Positions 53,977-62,696 of a stretch of 64,000 nt of DNA are shown in pieces (position 1 is the first letter of the stretch; the number at the start of each line of letters is the position of its first letter). Source of the DNA: an uncultured Psychroserpens sp. (GTDB taxonomy: Bacteria; Bacteroidota; Bacteroidia; Flavobacteriales; Flavobacteriaceae); the NCBI GenBank assembly GCA_947488655.1, contig CANKZZ010000001.1:124001-188000 (forward strand), given 5' to 3'. The position numbers and the translations under genes are program-made. The notes beneath the pieces are model-generated. The model was not told the DNA's origin, searched no databases, and was given only the letters and a program-made list of their open reading frames with translations.

Positions 53977-55338
53977 TTATTGTTCTTTCAATAAGGCTTC
54001 TGCCTTTTTAGCAAACGTTTGTGATTGAGTAATATTATTTAATTGTTTGTGAGATTCACTTAATTGTTTGTAGAAATCTGCTTCCATTTTAGGATTTTCG
54101 ACTAAAAAATCTAAACCAATTTCTAAGCTTTCTATTGCTTGTTCTGGTTTATTAATTTTATTATTTGCTACACCATTAATTAAATACAATATTGGTTGTG
54201 ATGGAAAAACATCTAAAGCTTCTTGACTCCTAGTAACCGCTTCTTCATTTTTATTTAAATCTATTTGCAGCAACAGTACATCGCGAATAATTTTAAATTC
54301 ATTTGGTTCTTGTTGTAATGCTTCTTGATAATACCCTAATGCTTTTTCTTTATCGTTAGATTTTAAGTAATAATCTCCCAACTCTATTAGTGTTTTTACA
54401 CTTTTATCTTCACTTACTAATGAGGTTATTTCTATTAAATCGGCTTCGTGTTGTGGATTGTTTGATACAAACTTCACAAAATCATTAAGTACTTTAGTTT
54501 TAGCTTCTGGTTTTATAATTGAGCTTGTTAATACAACTTTCATAGACTCAATGGCTTTTTCTGTATTATTTTCGTCTAAATAAAACTTATATAAAGCTAA
54601 GTGAACTAATTGTGAGTCTGGATTAAGTGATAACAAACGCTTGGCAGCATCAAAAGCTTTTTGAGTTTCTCCTGTTTGGCTATAGCGATAAATTAACCTA
54701 AGATAGTTAGACTCATCCTCTGGATTACTTTTAACACGCTCTTCTAAATTTTCTATACGGTCGTCGTTATTGCCTGTAATATTATAAATTTGATTACGTA
54801 GATAGTCTCGATCTTCACTATAACCTAATTGAGAGTCCATTTCATCCAACAACTTTAAGGCATCTTTGTATTTTTCTAACTGAATATACAATGACGCTAA
54901 ATCTTGTTTATAATCTGGATGATATTCTACAAGTTGCTTTACTGTTTTAAGTGCCTTATTCATCTCATTTTGCTGAATATAAACACCATACAACTCATCT
55001 AAATACCATTCGTTTTTAGGCGCTTTAGAGACTGCTTCTTTGAATGCATCTTCTGCAGCACCAAAATTTTTGAGTTGCATATAATTTTTCCCAAGTTCAT
55101 AATACAAAACGGGATCACTGTCATTGATATCTATACACTTTAAAAGTGCATCTGCAGATTTTTGATAGTTTTCAATCCCTTTCTGTTTTAGGGCTTCAAA
55201 GAAATATTCTTGGAAGGTGTCTTCTACATTTCCTAAATCATCATCTGGACGCTTATTAAAATCAACTTGCGCATAGGTGTTCTGCGGAAGCATAATCATT
55301 CCGAAGAAAAAAAGCAGGATGTACAGTTTAGTTTTCAT
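53977..55338 (-). CDS. Periplasmic tetratricopeptide repeat protein
   Basis: 453 residues from ATG 55338; a second ATG two codons earlier (55344) is possible, but AAAGGA at 55345-55350 is better spaced for 55338. Signal peptide (ILLFFFGMIMLPQNTYA-Q). TPR units fill most of the protein, e.g. LYYELGKNYMQLKNFGAAEDAFKEAVSKAP, GDYYLKSNDKEKALGYYQEALQQEP, LYLINGVANNKINKPEQAIESLEIGL. It is likely a scaffold for protein complexes in the envelope. Together with DUF4292 and EnvC-like proteins this forms a conserved flavobacterial block. A hairpin TTCCTTT-AAAA-AAAGGAA covers the ribosome-binding region. Confidence 0.88.
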   Translation of the reverse strand: MKTKLYILLFFFGMIMLPQNTYAQVDFNKRPDDDLGNVEDTFQEYFFEALKQKGIENYQKSADALLKCIDINDSDPVLYYELGKNYMQLKNFGAAEDAFKEAVSKAPKNEWYLDELYGVYIQQNEMNKALKTVKQLVEYHPDYKQDLASLYIQLEKYKDALKLLDEMDSQLGYSEDRDYLRNQIYNITGNNDDRIENLEERVKSNPEDESNYLRLIYRYSQTGETQKAFDAAKRLLSLNPDSQLVHLALYKFYLDENNTEKAIESMKVVLTSSIIKPEAKTKVLNDFVKFVSNNPQHEADLIEITSLVSEDKSVKTLIELGDYYLKSNDKEKALGYYQEALQQEPNEFKIIRDVLLLQIDLNKNEEAVTRSQEALDVFPSQPILYLINGVANNKINKPEQAIESLEIGLDFLVENPKMEADFYKQLSESHKQLNNITQSQTFAKKAEALLKEQ

Positions 55339-55344
55339 ATTCAT

Positions 55345-55362
55345 TTCCTTTAAAAAAAGGAA
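55345..55362. promoter_or_regulatory. Hairpin over the ribosome-binding region of the TPR gene
   Basis: TTCCTTT-AAAA-AAAGGAA perfect 7-bp inverted repeat immediately upstream of the ATG pair; the AAAGGA (minus strand) Shine-Dalgarno-like sequence lies in one arm. Could limit initiation. Confidence 0.4.
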
Positions 55363-55433
55363 TCTCAGCTGTTTAATTTAGGGTTTATTATTCAAAATTT
55401 ATTCCAAAAATGATTTAGATAAATTTAAAAGAT

Positions 55434-55450
55434 TTCTGCTTTCGCAGGAA
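55434..55450. repeat. Dispersed palindrome copy (TTCTGC-TTTC-GCAGGAA) after the nucleotidyltransferase gene
   Basis: Imperfect stem with one mismatch, directly followed by CTTGGTTATT that ends at the nucleotidyltransferase stop codon. The same continuation (TTGGTTATT) follows the copy at 56642. Confidence 0.7.
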
Positions 55451-55455
55451 CTTGG

Positions 55456-56475
55456 TTATTCTAAAACAGAATAATCACCAATACTAATCGCTTTAAAATC
55501 ACCATTATATTTAACGTGATTACCAATCATAGCGTTGTCTAATGTAGCATTTTTAATAGTAGTATGGTTTTGTATTAAGCTATTTTTAACGCTTGTGTTT
55601 TCTATCACACAATTATTACCAATAGATACATTTGGTCCAACTGTAGCATTATCAAGTACTACATTTTCTCCAATATAACAAGGTTCTATTATAGTCGAAT
55701 TATTGTTTTTTAAAGATTTAGCTATCATTTGCTCTTCACCATCTGCTTTTAAAAAGCCTAACATTCTTGTATTAGTTTCTAGCGTTACGTCCTTATTACC
55801 GCAATCCATCCACTCATCAACTGTTCCTGTTTTAAAGACTTTTCCATCTGCCATCATACGTTTAATACCATCATTAATTTGGTATTCACCTCCATTCATA
55901 ACGTTCTCATCAAGCACTTCTTGCAATTTATCTTTTAAAACTGCCACATCCTTGAAATAGTAAATACCAATTACCGCTTGATCACTCACAAAAGTTTCTG
56001 GCTTTTCAACAAGTTCAACGATTTCTTCTTTATCATTTAATTTGACGACACCATAGGCTTGTGGGTTTGCTACTTTTTTAGTCCAAATTACACTATCTGC
56101 ATTTGGATCTAAATCAAACTCTGCACGAATTAACGTATCTGCGTACGCAACAACTGCTGGTCCAGAAAGTGATGGTTTTGCACACATAATTGCATGACCA
56201 GTACCAAGAGGTTGATCTTGACGATAGATTGATGGTTTAGCACCTAAACTTGTTGCTAAGTCCTTTAAACTGTCTACAACATCATCACCAAACCAAGCTG
56301 GATCACCTAATACAAAAGCAATTTCTTCAATTGGTTGTTTTAATACTTTGGCGATATCTTTAACCAATCTATGTACAATTGGTTGTCCTGCTACAGGAAT
56401 TAATGGTTTTGGTACTGTTAAACTATGTGGTCTTAAACGAGAACCTCGTCCTGCCATTGGTACTATAATTTTCAT
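55456..56475 (-). CDS. Sugar nucleotidyltransferase with left-handed beta-helix
   Basis: 339 residues from ATG 56475 (MKIIVPMAGRGSRLRPHS); the ATG two codons earlier abuts a palindromic repeat. The nucleotide-binding signature GRGSRLRP...PKPLIPVAGQPI is intact (residues 8-29), with YADTLI and VEKPETF as further blocks. The C-terminal region (about 250-335) shows hexapeptide-type repeats (IGENVVLDNATVGPNVSIGNNCVIENTSV). It probably couples a sugar-1-phosphate to dTTP, UTP or GTP for envelope polysaccharide. Which sugar and NTP cannot be decided. A flippase gene lies two genes upstream in the same orientation. Confidence 0.88.
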   Translation of the reverse strand: MKIIVPMAGRGSRLRPHSLTVPKPLIPVAGQPIVHRLVKDIAKVLKQPIEEIAFVLGDPAWFGDDVVDSLKDLATSLGAKPSIYRQDQPLGTGHAIMCAKPSLSGPAVVAYADTLIRAEFDLDPNADSVIWTKKVANPQAYGVVKLNDKEEIVELVEKPETFVSDQAVIGIYYFKDVAVLKDKLQEVLDENVMNGGEYQINDGIKRMMADGKVFKTGTVDEWMDCGNKDVTLETNTRMLGFLKADGEEQMIAKSLKNNNSTIIEPCYIGENVVLDNATVGPNVSIGNNCVIENTSVKNSLIQNHTTIKNATLDNAMIGNHVKYNGDFKAISIGDYSVLE

Positions 56476-56482
56476 ATGCATG

Positions 56483-56496
56483 TCTGCGAAAGCAGT
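56483..56496. repeat. Dispersed palindrome copy (CTGC-GAAA-GCAG) before the nucleotidyltransferase gene
   Basis: Same element in the opposite orientation (GAAA is the complement of TTTC), 8 bp upstream of the chosen start codon. Confidence 0.6.
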
Positions 56497-56641
56497 TGTC
56501 TTTTAAAGTGTTATACTATATTCTAAGTTTGTTATAATTTTAATTGGTTCTCCAACCTGACCAATAAGGGTTCATTTTTTATTTAAATGCTTTTGTTATG
56601 GACGTTGTTTGAGAAAATGATTTGTTTTAATTTACAAAGAG

Positions 56642-56661
56642 ATTCCTGCGTTTGCAGGAAT
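56642..56661. repeat. Dispersed palindrome copy (ATTCCTGC-GTTT-GCAGGAAT) after dut
   Basis: Perfect 8-bp arms, directly followed by TGGTTATTT, which contains the dut stop. No T-run in the minus direction, so not a classical terminator. Confidence 0.75.
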
Positions 56662-56664
56662 TGG

Positions 56665-57099
56665 TTATTTAACTCCAGTACTTCCAAAACCACCTTCTCC
56701 ACGATCGGTTTCAGAAAGCTCATTCACTTCTGTCCACTCTGCACGTTCATGTTTGGCAATGACTAGTTGCGCAATACGTTCTCCATTGTTAATCGTGAAC
56801 TCTTCGTTAGACAAATTTACTAAAATGACTCCTATTTCGCCTCTGTAATCTGCATCTATAGTTCCTGGAGCATTAAGTACTGTAATTCCTTTTTTTGCAG
56901 CTAAGCCACTTCGTGGTCTAACTTGAGCCTCAATACCAACAGGTAATTCTATAAATAAACCTGTGCCTACAATGCTTCGTTCTAATGGCTTTAATGTTCT
57001 AGATTCTGAAATACTAGCTCTCAAATCCATTCCTGCTGAAGCACTAGTTTCGTAATGAGGTAAATCGTGATTGGATTTGTTAATGATTTTGATTTGCAT
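56665..57099 (-). CDS. dut: Deoxyuridine 5'-triphosphate nucleotidohydrolase (dUTPase)
   Basis: 144 residues, trimeric dUTPase type. All five motifs are visible: AGMDLRA (1), RSGLAAKKG (2), [11 protein letters not shown] with the catalytic Asp (3), [11 protein letters not shown] (4) and [10 protein letters not shown] (5). It hydrolyses dUTP to dUMP and PPi, keeping uracil out of DNA and feeding thymidylate synthesis. It starts 34 bp after the flippase stop and is followed by the nucleotidyltransferase; a palindromic repeat lies right after its stop codon. Confidence 0.97.
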   Translation of the reverse strand: MQIKIINKSNHDLPHYETSASAGMDLRASISESRTLKPLERSIVGTGLFIELPVGIEAQVRPRSGLAAKKGITVLNAPGTIDADYRGEIGVILVNLSNEEFTINNGERIAQLVIAKHERAEWTEVNELSETDRGEGGFGSTGVK

Positions 57100-57133
57100 A
57101 TTATAAATTGTTCGCGTTACTCTGAATAACAGT

Positions 57134-58597
57134 TTAGCGTGTTTTTAAAATTTGTTTTAATTCGTTTTTTTCTGAATAGAAAACGATACCCAAAAATACA
57201 ATTAACATTGAAATTCCTATAAGATAATCGCCTCTAAAGTAGTAGAATGATAAGATTGATAGACTAATTGACAAGATCAAGTAGATACCAATTTTCTTAA
57301 GATTATATGGGATTGGGTAATATTTTCTTCCGAAGTAATAAGATAATAACATCATAATTGTATAAGCGACTAATGTGGCAATTGCAGATGCTTTATAACT
57401 GTACGTTTTGATGAATATAATGTTGATAGTTAAGGTGATAATTGCACCAACTATTGAAATGTAAGCGCCAAATTTTGTTCTATCTGTAATTTTGTACCAT
57501 ACTGAGAGATTGTGATAAATCCCTAAGCAGAAATTTGCTAGTAATATTATAGGCACAACCCACATGGCTTCCCAATACTCTTCACTTCTAACAATATATG
57601 GTTTTAAAATATCTGCAAAAACTACGACACCTAGCATAATAATAGAACCAAAGGCAACGAAGAACTCTAAGATTCTAGCATAATTTTTTTGAGGATTATC
57701 TGTCTTAGCATGACTAAAGAAAAAAGGTTCTATTCCTAATCGGTATGCAGTCGCAAATAAAGTCATAAACAGTGCTATTTTATAACAAGCTGAGTACATA
57801 CCAATTTCAGTTTCGGCAATATCTGGAGGTAATAATCTGTCTAGTAAAATGCGGTCAAATGTCTCATTAATTGAAAATGCAACTCCTGCAATTAATACAG
57901 GAAAAGCGTAACGAAACATTGTTTTCCATAGTTTAGAATCAAATTTATACTTGATTTTTGTGTAAAATGAAATTACTAAAATTAGGGTTACTGCACTTGC
58001 TACCAAGTTGGCTATGAAAATGTAACTGATTTCGAAGTTAGGTTTATAGATTGTTTCAAATATGCCCTCTTTTGAAGCTAAATCTTTTAATGCAAGCAGG
58101 AAAAATAGGTTGAGCCCTAAATTTATTGCGACATTTAATATTTTGATAATTGCATAACGCATAGGTTGCGCTGTAGCTCTCAACCAAGCAAATGGGATGA
58201 TGACTAATGCGTCTAAGAGTAAAATCCAAATAACAAGATTGATATATTTGACATCGATTTGAATTAATGCTGCTATTTGATTCTGTAATATTAGAGCGAG
58301 TACAAAAAAGCCTATAGAAGATACAATGAGAGAAATTGCAGAAGTACCAATAACGCTGTCTTTATCATCTTCTTTATTAAAAAACCTAAAAAAGGCAGTC
58401 TCCATACCATAAGCCAAAATCACATTAAACAACACGAAGTAGGAGAAAATTACAGACACTTTACCATACTCAGCGACTGAGGATAGTACACCATCTGTCG
58501 TATAAAGAGGCACTAATAAAAAGCTTAACATTCTAGGTAAAACCGTGGCTAAACCGTAAATAAATGTTTGTTTAAAAAGAGATTTTAATGCACTCAA
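57134..58597 (-). CDS. Polysaccharide flippase (Wzx/MATE-like, MOP superfamily)
   Basis: 487 residues with about 12-14 hydrophobic segments. The N-terminal [27 protein letters not shown] is the classic opening of flavobacterial polysaccharide biosynthesis C-terminal domain/flippase proteins. It translocates lipid-linked oligosaccharides across the inner membrane for LPS/O-antigen or capsule. The start codon is TTG at 58597, as no in-frame ATG precedes the first membrane helix. It is followed by dut and the sugar nucleotidyltransferase, which together suggest surface polysaccharide assembly. No glycosyltransferase is adjacent. Confidence 0.9.
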   Translation of the reverse strand: MSALKSLFKQTFIYGLATVLPRMLSFLLVPLYTTDGVLSSVAEYGKVSVIFSYFVLFNVILAYGMETAFFRFFNKEDDKDSVIGTSAISLIVSSIGFFVLALILQNQIAALIQIDVKYINLVIWILLLDALVIIPFAWLRATAQPMRYAIIKILNVAINLGLNLFFLLALKDLASKEGIFETIYKPNFEISYIFIANLVASAVTLILVISFYTKIKYKFDSKLWKTMFRYAFPVLIAGVAFSINETFDRILLDRLLPPDIAETEIGMYSACYKIALFMTLFATAYRLGIEPFFFSHAKTDNPQKNYARILEFFVAFGSIIMLGVVVFADILKPYIVRSEEYWEAMWVVPIILLANFCLGIYHNLSVWYKITDRTKFGAYISIVGAIITLTINIIFIKTYSYKASAIATLVAYTIMMLLSYYFGRKYYPIPYNLKKIGIYLILSISLSILSFYYFRGDYLIGISMLIVFLGIVFYSEKNELKQILKTR

Positions 58598-58654
58598 GAG
58601 TTAAGTTTTATTGTGCCAAAAATACGTTTTTAGAAAACGTGAACCTAAGATAAG

Positions 58655-59116
58655 TTATTGCATCTCTAAAGGTCCATTTTTATAATAGATTCCTTCATTT
58701 TCAATAACATCGTCAATTTTAAAATATTTGGTTTCACCATCTTCGCGATAACTAATCACACATGCTCTATTTGAAATCTCAAATGGGAAGTCTTTAATTG
58801 TTTTAAGCGCATGGCCTTTACTAATAGGATCCCGTTTTACCAACTGGCAAACGTATTTACCTTTTGCTGGAACTAATCGACCTTTAAGTTGTCTAAAAAA
58901 AACACTATCAATAACAACATTGTTAGCTGGTGTTAAATTCGCGATATGAAAATTATAACCTGAACTACCAATACTTATGGCAGACGTCCAGTTTTGAAAA
59001 TAAGCTCTGGAATATTGAATTGGTGCTGTCTTTTGCAATTTGTATGCATTGGAGCAACTAAACACTGTAACTACTACAAGAATGATACAGTACAATCTAT
59101 ATTTTAATGTAATCAT
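58655..59116 (-). CDS. Lipoprotein, paralogue of the upstream gene product
   Basis: 153 residues. Lipoprotein signal peptide (CIILVVVTVFSC) is followed directly by SNAYKLQKTAPI. The same KLQKTAP block comes after the lipobox of the adjacent gene product. Other shared elements: I..G.SG.N.HI / VIDSVFFRQLKGRLVPA, and C-terminal CVISYREDGETKYFKIDDV. No family recognised. It is the last gene of the hydrolase-sigma-membrane-protein-lipoprotein run, 22 bp after its paralogue. Confidence 0.75.
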   Translation of the reverse strand: MITLKYRLYCIILVVVTVFSCSNAYKLQKTAPIQYSRAYFQNWTSAISIGSSGYNFHIANLTPANNVVIDSVFFRQLKGRLVPAKGKYVCQLVKRDPISKGHALKTIKDFPFEISNRACVISYREDGETKYFKIDDVIENEGIYYKNGPLEMQ

Positions 59117-59138
59117 TTTGGTTAGGTTAATTGTAGTT

Positions 59139-59660
59139 TTAATTATTTATAAGATTGTTTTTTGGAGAAGCGCTTGGGTAATTTAGTGGTTGTTTTTGTT
59201 GAACGTTTATTATTTTATAATAAAGCGTTTTTTCGTCTTTAATATAGCTAATAACACATTCATCATCTTTTAACTCAAAAGGAATCTCTACTGCTTTTTC
59301 TCGTAGTTGATTTGCATATTCTTCGTTAGAATCACTACTCATTATAATATCCTCCTGTTGATTAAATTCTGTTTTAAAACGTCCTATATAAATAGGTGTC
59401 TCACCAGAATTTACTTCTAATTTAGTTGCTTTACCTCTAAAATATACACTATCTAATTGTATAGATTTATCCATAACTGGAATAAATATATTTATACCAG
59501 AACCACCACCTTTAATACCAGCCACCCATGTTTGACAATACACATCTCCAAACTCAGTTGGTGCTGTCTTTTGCAATTTTTGCGCTGTAGAGCATTGAGA
59601 AAAACTCACCGTAAGAATTAGCATTACAATTAAAAAAGAAGTTTGTTTTATGAATTTCAT
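59139..59660 (-). CDS. Lipoprotein, paralogue of the downstream gene product
   Basis: 173 residues from ATG 59660 (MKFIKQTSF), giving a proper lipoprotein signal (FLIVMLILTVSFSQC). A 16-residue in-frame extension upstream spoils the signal. After the lipobox Cys comes STAQKLQKTAPT, shared with the next gene. Similar C-terminal ending (ECVISYIKDEKTLYYKIINV). It contains two more cysteines in the mature part. Unknown function; the pair probably arose by tandem duplication and may be targets or sensors of the neighbouring ECF sigma factor. Confidence 0.75.
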   Translation of the reverse strand: MKFIKQTSFLIVMLILTVSFSQCSTAQKLQKTAPTEFGDVYCQTWVAGIKGGGSGINIFIPVMDKSIQLDSVYFRGKATKLEVNSGETPIYIGRFKTEFNQQEDIIMSSDSNEEYANQLREKAVEIPFELKDDECVISYIKDEKTLYYKIINVQQKQPLNYPSASPKNNLINN

Positions 59661-59766
59661 TTTGAGATTTTTAGCGTTATAAAGATACAATTTCAAATTT
59701 AATGCCATAAGAAAGTGTTTGACTAAAAAAGTTAAACTCTTAAGCAGTGATTATAACATTTGACTT

Positions 59767-60315
59767 TTATAGTCCTTTTACTATTAAAAGTTCTTTTTTG
59801 ATTTGTTTTCTAATAAACAACACCATAACTATTAATGTGATTATTGCTGAGAAAATAATATAGGTATAAAATCCTTCCGAAAGGTGTATTTTAAAAGAAG
59901 GCAGTAATAAAATAAAACCTAAACTATATAGTAGAATAATGATTGGTGTGATGATATAATGAGTTTTTATTCTCTTTTTATAATAAGCTTTTATATTACT
60001 ATTAAAAACAGATGAATTTGCAGTAACATCTATGTTTTTAAGCTTCTTAATACTAATATACTCAATAATAACACGAATTAATAAAACACTTATCATCAAT
60101 AAAAGTAAAAGCGTTACTGTTGTGCTATTATACGCTTGGATATAGAAAAAAAAGCCTACTAAGATTAGTATTGTAAGTATTAAAACCACGTTAGTAATAA
60201 TCTGTTTTCTTTTTAATTCATTAATTTTTTGAATTATTATTTTAAATCCATCTTCGGGTATGTTTTGCTCTGGCTGATTTTTCCAATCAGATTTTAAATC
60301 TTCAAATGTTGTCAT
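59767..60315 (-). CDS. Four-helix membrane protein, probable sigma-factor partner
   Basis: 182 residues. A soluble N-terminus of about 37 residues (TTFEDLKSDWKNQPEQ...) is followed by four hydrophobic helices at about 39-58, 68-86, 120-138 and 150-166, with short basic loops. The N-terminal EDLKSxWKNQ motif is common in membrane proteins encoded directly after ECF sigma genes in Flavobacteriia, where they may act as anti-sigma factors; no zinc-finger anti-sigma motif is present. Its start overlaps the sigma stop by 4 bp (ATGA), so the two are coupled. Confidence 0.7.
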   Translation of the reverse strand: MTTFEDLKSDWKNQPEQNIPEDGFKIIIQKINELKRKQIITNVVLILTILILVGFFFYIQAYNSTTVTLLLLLMISVLLIRVIIEYISIKKLKNIDVTANSSVFNSNIKAYYKKRIKTHYIITPIIILLYSLGFILLLPSFKIHLSEGFYTYIIFSAIITLIVMVLFIRKQIKKELLIVKGL

Positions 60316-60800
60316 TTTTTAACGCATTTAGTTAATTCATTTTTTATTCTATGAATTCTTACCCTAATAACCTCATGAGATAATCCCATAATATCTGCTA
60401 TTTCCTTTTGAGGTAATCCTTCTAGCTCTAATAGTATAATACTTTGGCTTTCGGTCTTTAAACAGCCTATACATTTATATAATTGTTTGAGTTTCTCTTC
60501 TTTTTCTTCGGAAAAATTATCATTAGACTCTTCTACATTTATAACGCTACTTGTTAATTTGACAGTTCTCTTTTTTCTTAATTCAATAAGACAAGTATTA
60601 ACAGTAATTCTATAAATCCACGTAGAAATACTAGACTGGTTTCTAAAGGATTTTAGATTTTGCCAGACTTTAATAAAAACTTCTTGTGTTAAGTCTTTAG
60701 ACCTAATTAAATCCCCATTTGTGTACCCTAAACATAAGCGTAGGACTTTTGGGTAATTTACTTCGTAAACACTTTTAAATTGGCTCTCTAATGCTTTCAT
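60312..60800 (-). CDS. RNA polymerase ECF sigma factor
   Basis: 162 residues. Region 2: RLCLGYTNGDLIRSKDLTQEVFIKVWQNLKSFRNQSSISTWIYRITVNTCLIELRK (about 17-75). Region 4: LEGLPQKEIADIMGLSHEVIRVRIHRIKNEL (about 125-155). It directs RNA polymerase to an envelope-responsive regulon. Starts 3 bp after the alpha/beta hydrolase stop and overlaps the membrane-protein gene. The order hydrolase-sigma-membrane protein-two lipoproteins on one strand suggests an autoregulated unit. It differs from the first sigma factor of the window in length and partner type. Confidence 0.95.
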   Translation of the reverse strand: MKALESQFKSVYEVNYPKVLRLCLGYTNGDLIRSKDLTQEVFIKVWQNLKSFRNQSSISTWIYRITVNTCLIELRKKRTVKLTSSVINVEESNDNFSEEKEEKLKQLYKCIGCLKTESQSIILLELEGLPQKEIADIMGLSHEVIRVRIHRIKNELTKCVKK

Positions 60801-60803
60801 TAG

Positions 60804-61646
60804 TTATTGTAGTTCTTCTTTGATAGCATTAATTAACCATTCTGGTTGATCAAACATAATAAAGTGTGCAGCGTCTTTTGCAAACTTAATAGAATAGTCT
60901 CCTAGTTTTTTATACTGCTCATTAAATGTTTGTTTTACGACATCTTCTCCATAAGGTTCAGTTGCAGCAAGAATAGCAACAGGAATAGTGATTTTACTAA
61001 TGGTGTCTCTTAAATCTAGTTTAAGCAAATCTGTATAACCATAAACATATGTTTTTCGATCTGTCTTTAAAATCCAATCTTTAATTAAAGTATGTTTCTC
61101 TTTATTTAATGACATATTACTTGCCATTTGAGTTGCCATAGCTTCAAAACTAGTTTCATCCATGTCTAATAAACTTTGATTAAACGGATTATCATAAACT
61201 ATTGTTTCGCTATTAAAGTTTGGAATCATTAAAGCACCTGTAGATGGTAGAGCGTCTATCACAATAATTTTATTGTACACAGCATGTTCTTCTGTTGCCA
61301 TCCATAAGCCTAAAGTACCTCCTAAACTGTGACCAATTATTGTTGCCTTTTGTAATTTGTTTTTAGAAACATACTGCATTATTCCCTCCTTAACTTGCGA
61401 AAGCCAAGGTGTTTCTATTGCAGGAACATCGCCAAAACCTGCAAATGTAAAAATATGGCATTCGTTAGTTTTAGAAAGTTCTTCTACGACGTCCTGCCAA
61501 ACATCACCTGTACACGTAAATCCAGGAAATAATAATATAGGTTCTCCTTGACCTTTGACCTCTACCCTGAACGCTTTTTCTTGAGCCTGAAAGGTTATTG
61601 ACATTAAGCATATTGCTAATAATATGATAGGTTTAAATGTTTTCAT
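60804..61646 (-). CDS. Secreted alpha/beta hydrolase
   Basis: 280 residues. Signal peptide (ILLAICLMSITFQA-Q). Alpha/beta-hydrolase fold with oxyanion region LFPGFTCTGDVW, nucleophile elbow GHSLGG (Ser about residue 108), an acidic candidate in LDLRDTIS/ILAATEPYGED, and catalytic His in DAAHFIMFDQPEW (about 263). Esterase/lipase or related activity in the periplasm or outside; substrate unknown. It is transcribed ahead of an ECF sigma factor gene only 3 bp away, placing a hydrolase in a regulated envelope operon. Confidence 0.88.
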   Translation of the reverse strand: MKTFKPIILLAICLMSITFQAQEKAFRVEVKGQGEPILLFPGFTCTGDVWQDVVEELSKTNECHIFTFAGFGDVPAIETPWLSQVKEGIMQYVSKNKLQKATIIGHSLGGTLGLWMATEEHAVYNKIIVIDALPSTGALMIPNFNSETIVYDNPFNQSLLDMDETSFEAMATQMASNMSLNKEKHTLIKDWILKTDRKTYVYGYTDLLKLDLRDTISKITIPVAILAATEPYGEDVVKQTFNEQYKKLGDYSIKFAKDAAHFIMFDQPEWLINAIKEELQ

Positions 61647-61713
61647 GTTTAATAGTTTTATTGATTATACCCTTTAGATACAAAATCAATAAAATGTTAC
61701 AGAAAAATTTAAA

Positions 61714-61744
61714 ATAAAAAACCCAACTCATATGAGTTGGGTTT
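61714..61744 (-). terminator. Rho-independent terminator of the atp operon
   Basis: AAACCCAACTCA-TATGAGTTGGGTTT, a perfect palindrome, with a T-run on the minus-strand downstream side. It lies about 40 bp after the atpG stop. Confidence 0.88.
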
Positions 61745-61784
61745 AATGTGTCTTTAATTATACTGAAAATTAATTCTGCATAAA

Positions 61785-62645
61785 TTAATTATTTAAAGCT
61801 TCAGCTCCACCAACAATTTCAAGAATCTCGTTAGTAATTGCAGCTTGACGTGCTTTATTGTATGTTAATTTTAATTGATCTCTCAACTCTGTTGCGTTAT
61901 CTGTTGCTTTGTGCATTGCAGTCATACGTGCACCATGCTCAGAAGCAAAACTATCTCTAATAGATTTGTATAACTGTGTTTTTAATGACTTAGGTATTAA
62001 TTGCTCTACGATTTCAACTTTAGAAGGCTCAAAAATGTAATCTGCATTAACATTTACTTCTCCTTCGATAGGAACAATTGGTAAAAATTGCTCAGTCATT
62101 ATAATTTGTGTCGCAGCATTTTTAAATTTATTGTAAACGATTTCAATTTTATCAAACTCGCCTTCAATAAATTTATCCATTAACATTTCTGCAATTTCAG
62201 AAACATTATCAAAAGTTAAATCGTCAAAAATTTCACTCTTATTAGCAATAACACTATTTGTCTTTTTAAATGCATCGTTTGCTTTCTTACCAATCGCTAA
62301 ATAAGAAACTTCTTGATTAGCATATTTATTATTAGCAAGACTGGTAACTGCTTTTATTATATTAGAATTAAAAGCGCCTGCAAGACCTCTATTTGAGGTT
62401 ATAGCTACAATTAATACTTTTTTAACTTCGCGTTGCGTTGCAAATTTACTTCCAGAATCACCATCTAAAGTTGCACTTAAACTTTGTAAAAGTTCTGTCA
62501 ACTTATCTGAATATGGACGCATTGCTGTAATTGCATCTTGAGCCTTCTTCAATTTTGCAGCAGATACCATTTTCATGGCACTGGTAATCTGCATCGTTGA
62601 TGATACTGAAGATATTCTATTACGTATTTCTTTAAGATTTGCCAT
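61785..62645 (-). CDS. atpG: ATP synthase F1 subunit gamma
   Basis: 286 residues. It is the central rotor shaft of F1, linking proton flow through Fo to ATP synthesis. The N-terminal helix MANLKEIRNRISSVSSTMQITSAMKMVSAAKL and the C-terminal helix HGARMTAMHKATDNATELRDQLKLTYNKARQAAITNEILEIVGGAEAL are the conserved coiled-coil pair. The middle shows ITSNRGLAGAFNSNI. It is transcribed after atpA with a 51-bp spacer that holds a palindromic repeat, and ends at a strong terminator. Confidence 0.97.
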   Translation of the reverse strand: MANLKEIRNRISSVSSTMQITSAMKMVSAAKLKKAQDAITAMRPYSDKLTELLQSLSATLDGDSGSKFATQREVKKVLIVAITSNRGLAGAFNSNIIKAVTSLANNKYANQEVSYLAIGKKANDAFKKTNSVIANKSEIFDDLTFDNVSEIAEMLMDKFIEGEFDKIEIVYNKFKNAATQIIMTEQFLPIVPIEGEVNVNADYIFEPSKVEIVEQLIPKSLKTQLYKSIRDSFASEHGARMTAMHKATDNATELRDQLKLTYNKARQAAITNEILEIVGGAEALNN

Positions 62646-62663
62646 ATTTCAAAATATGAAAAT

Positions 62664-62691
62664 ATTCCTGCTATTATAACATAGCAGGAAT
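62664..62691. repeat. Dispersed palindrome copy (ATTCCTGCTA-N8-TAGCAGGAAT) between atpA and atpG
   Basis: Perfect 10-bp arms with loop TTATAACA between the atpA stop and the atpG start. No T-run, so probably a processing/stability hairpin or repeat rather than a terminator. Confidence 0.8.
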
Positions 62692-62696
62692 GTTAA

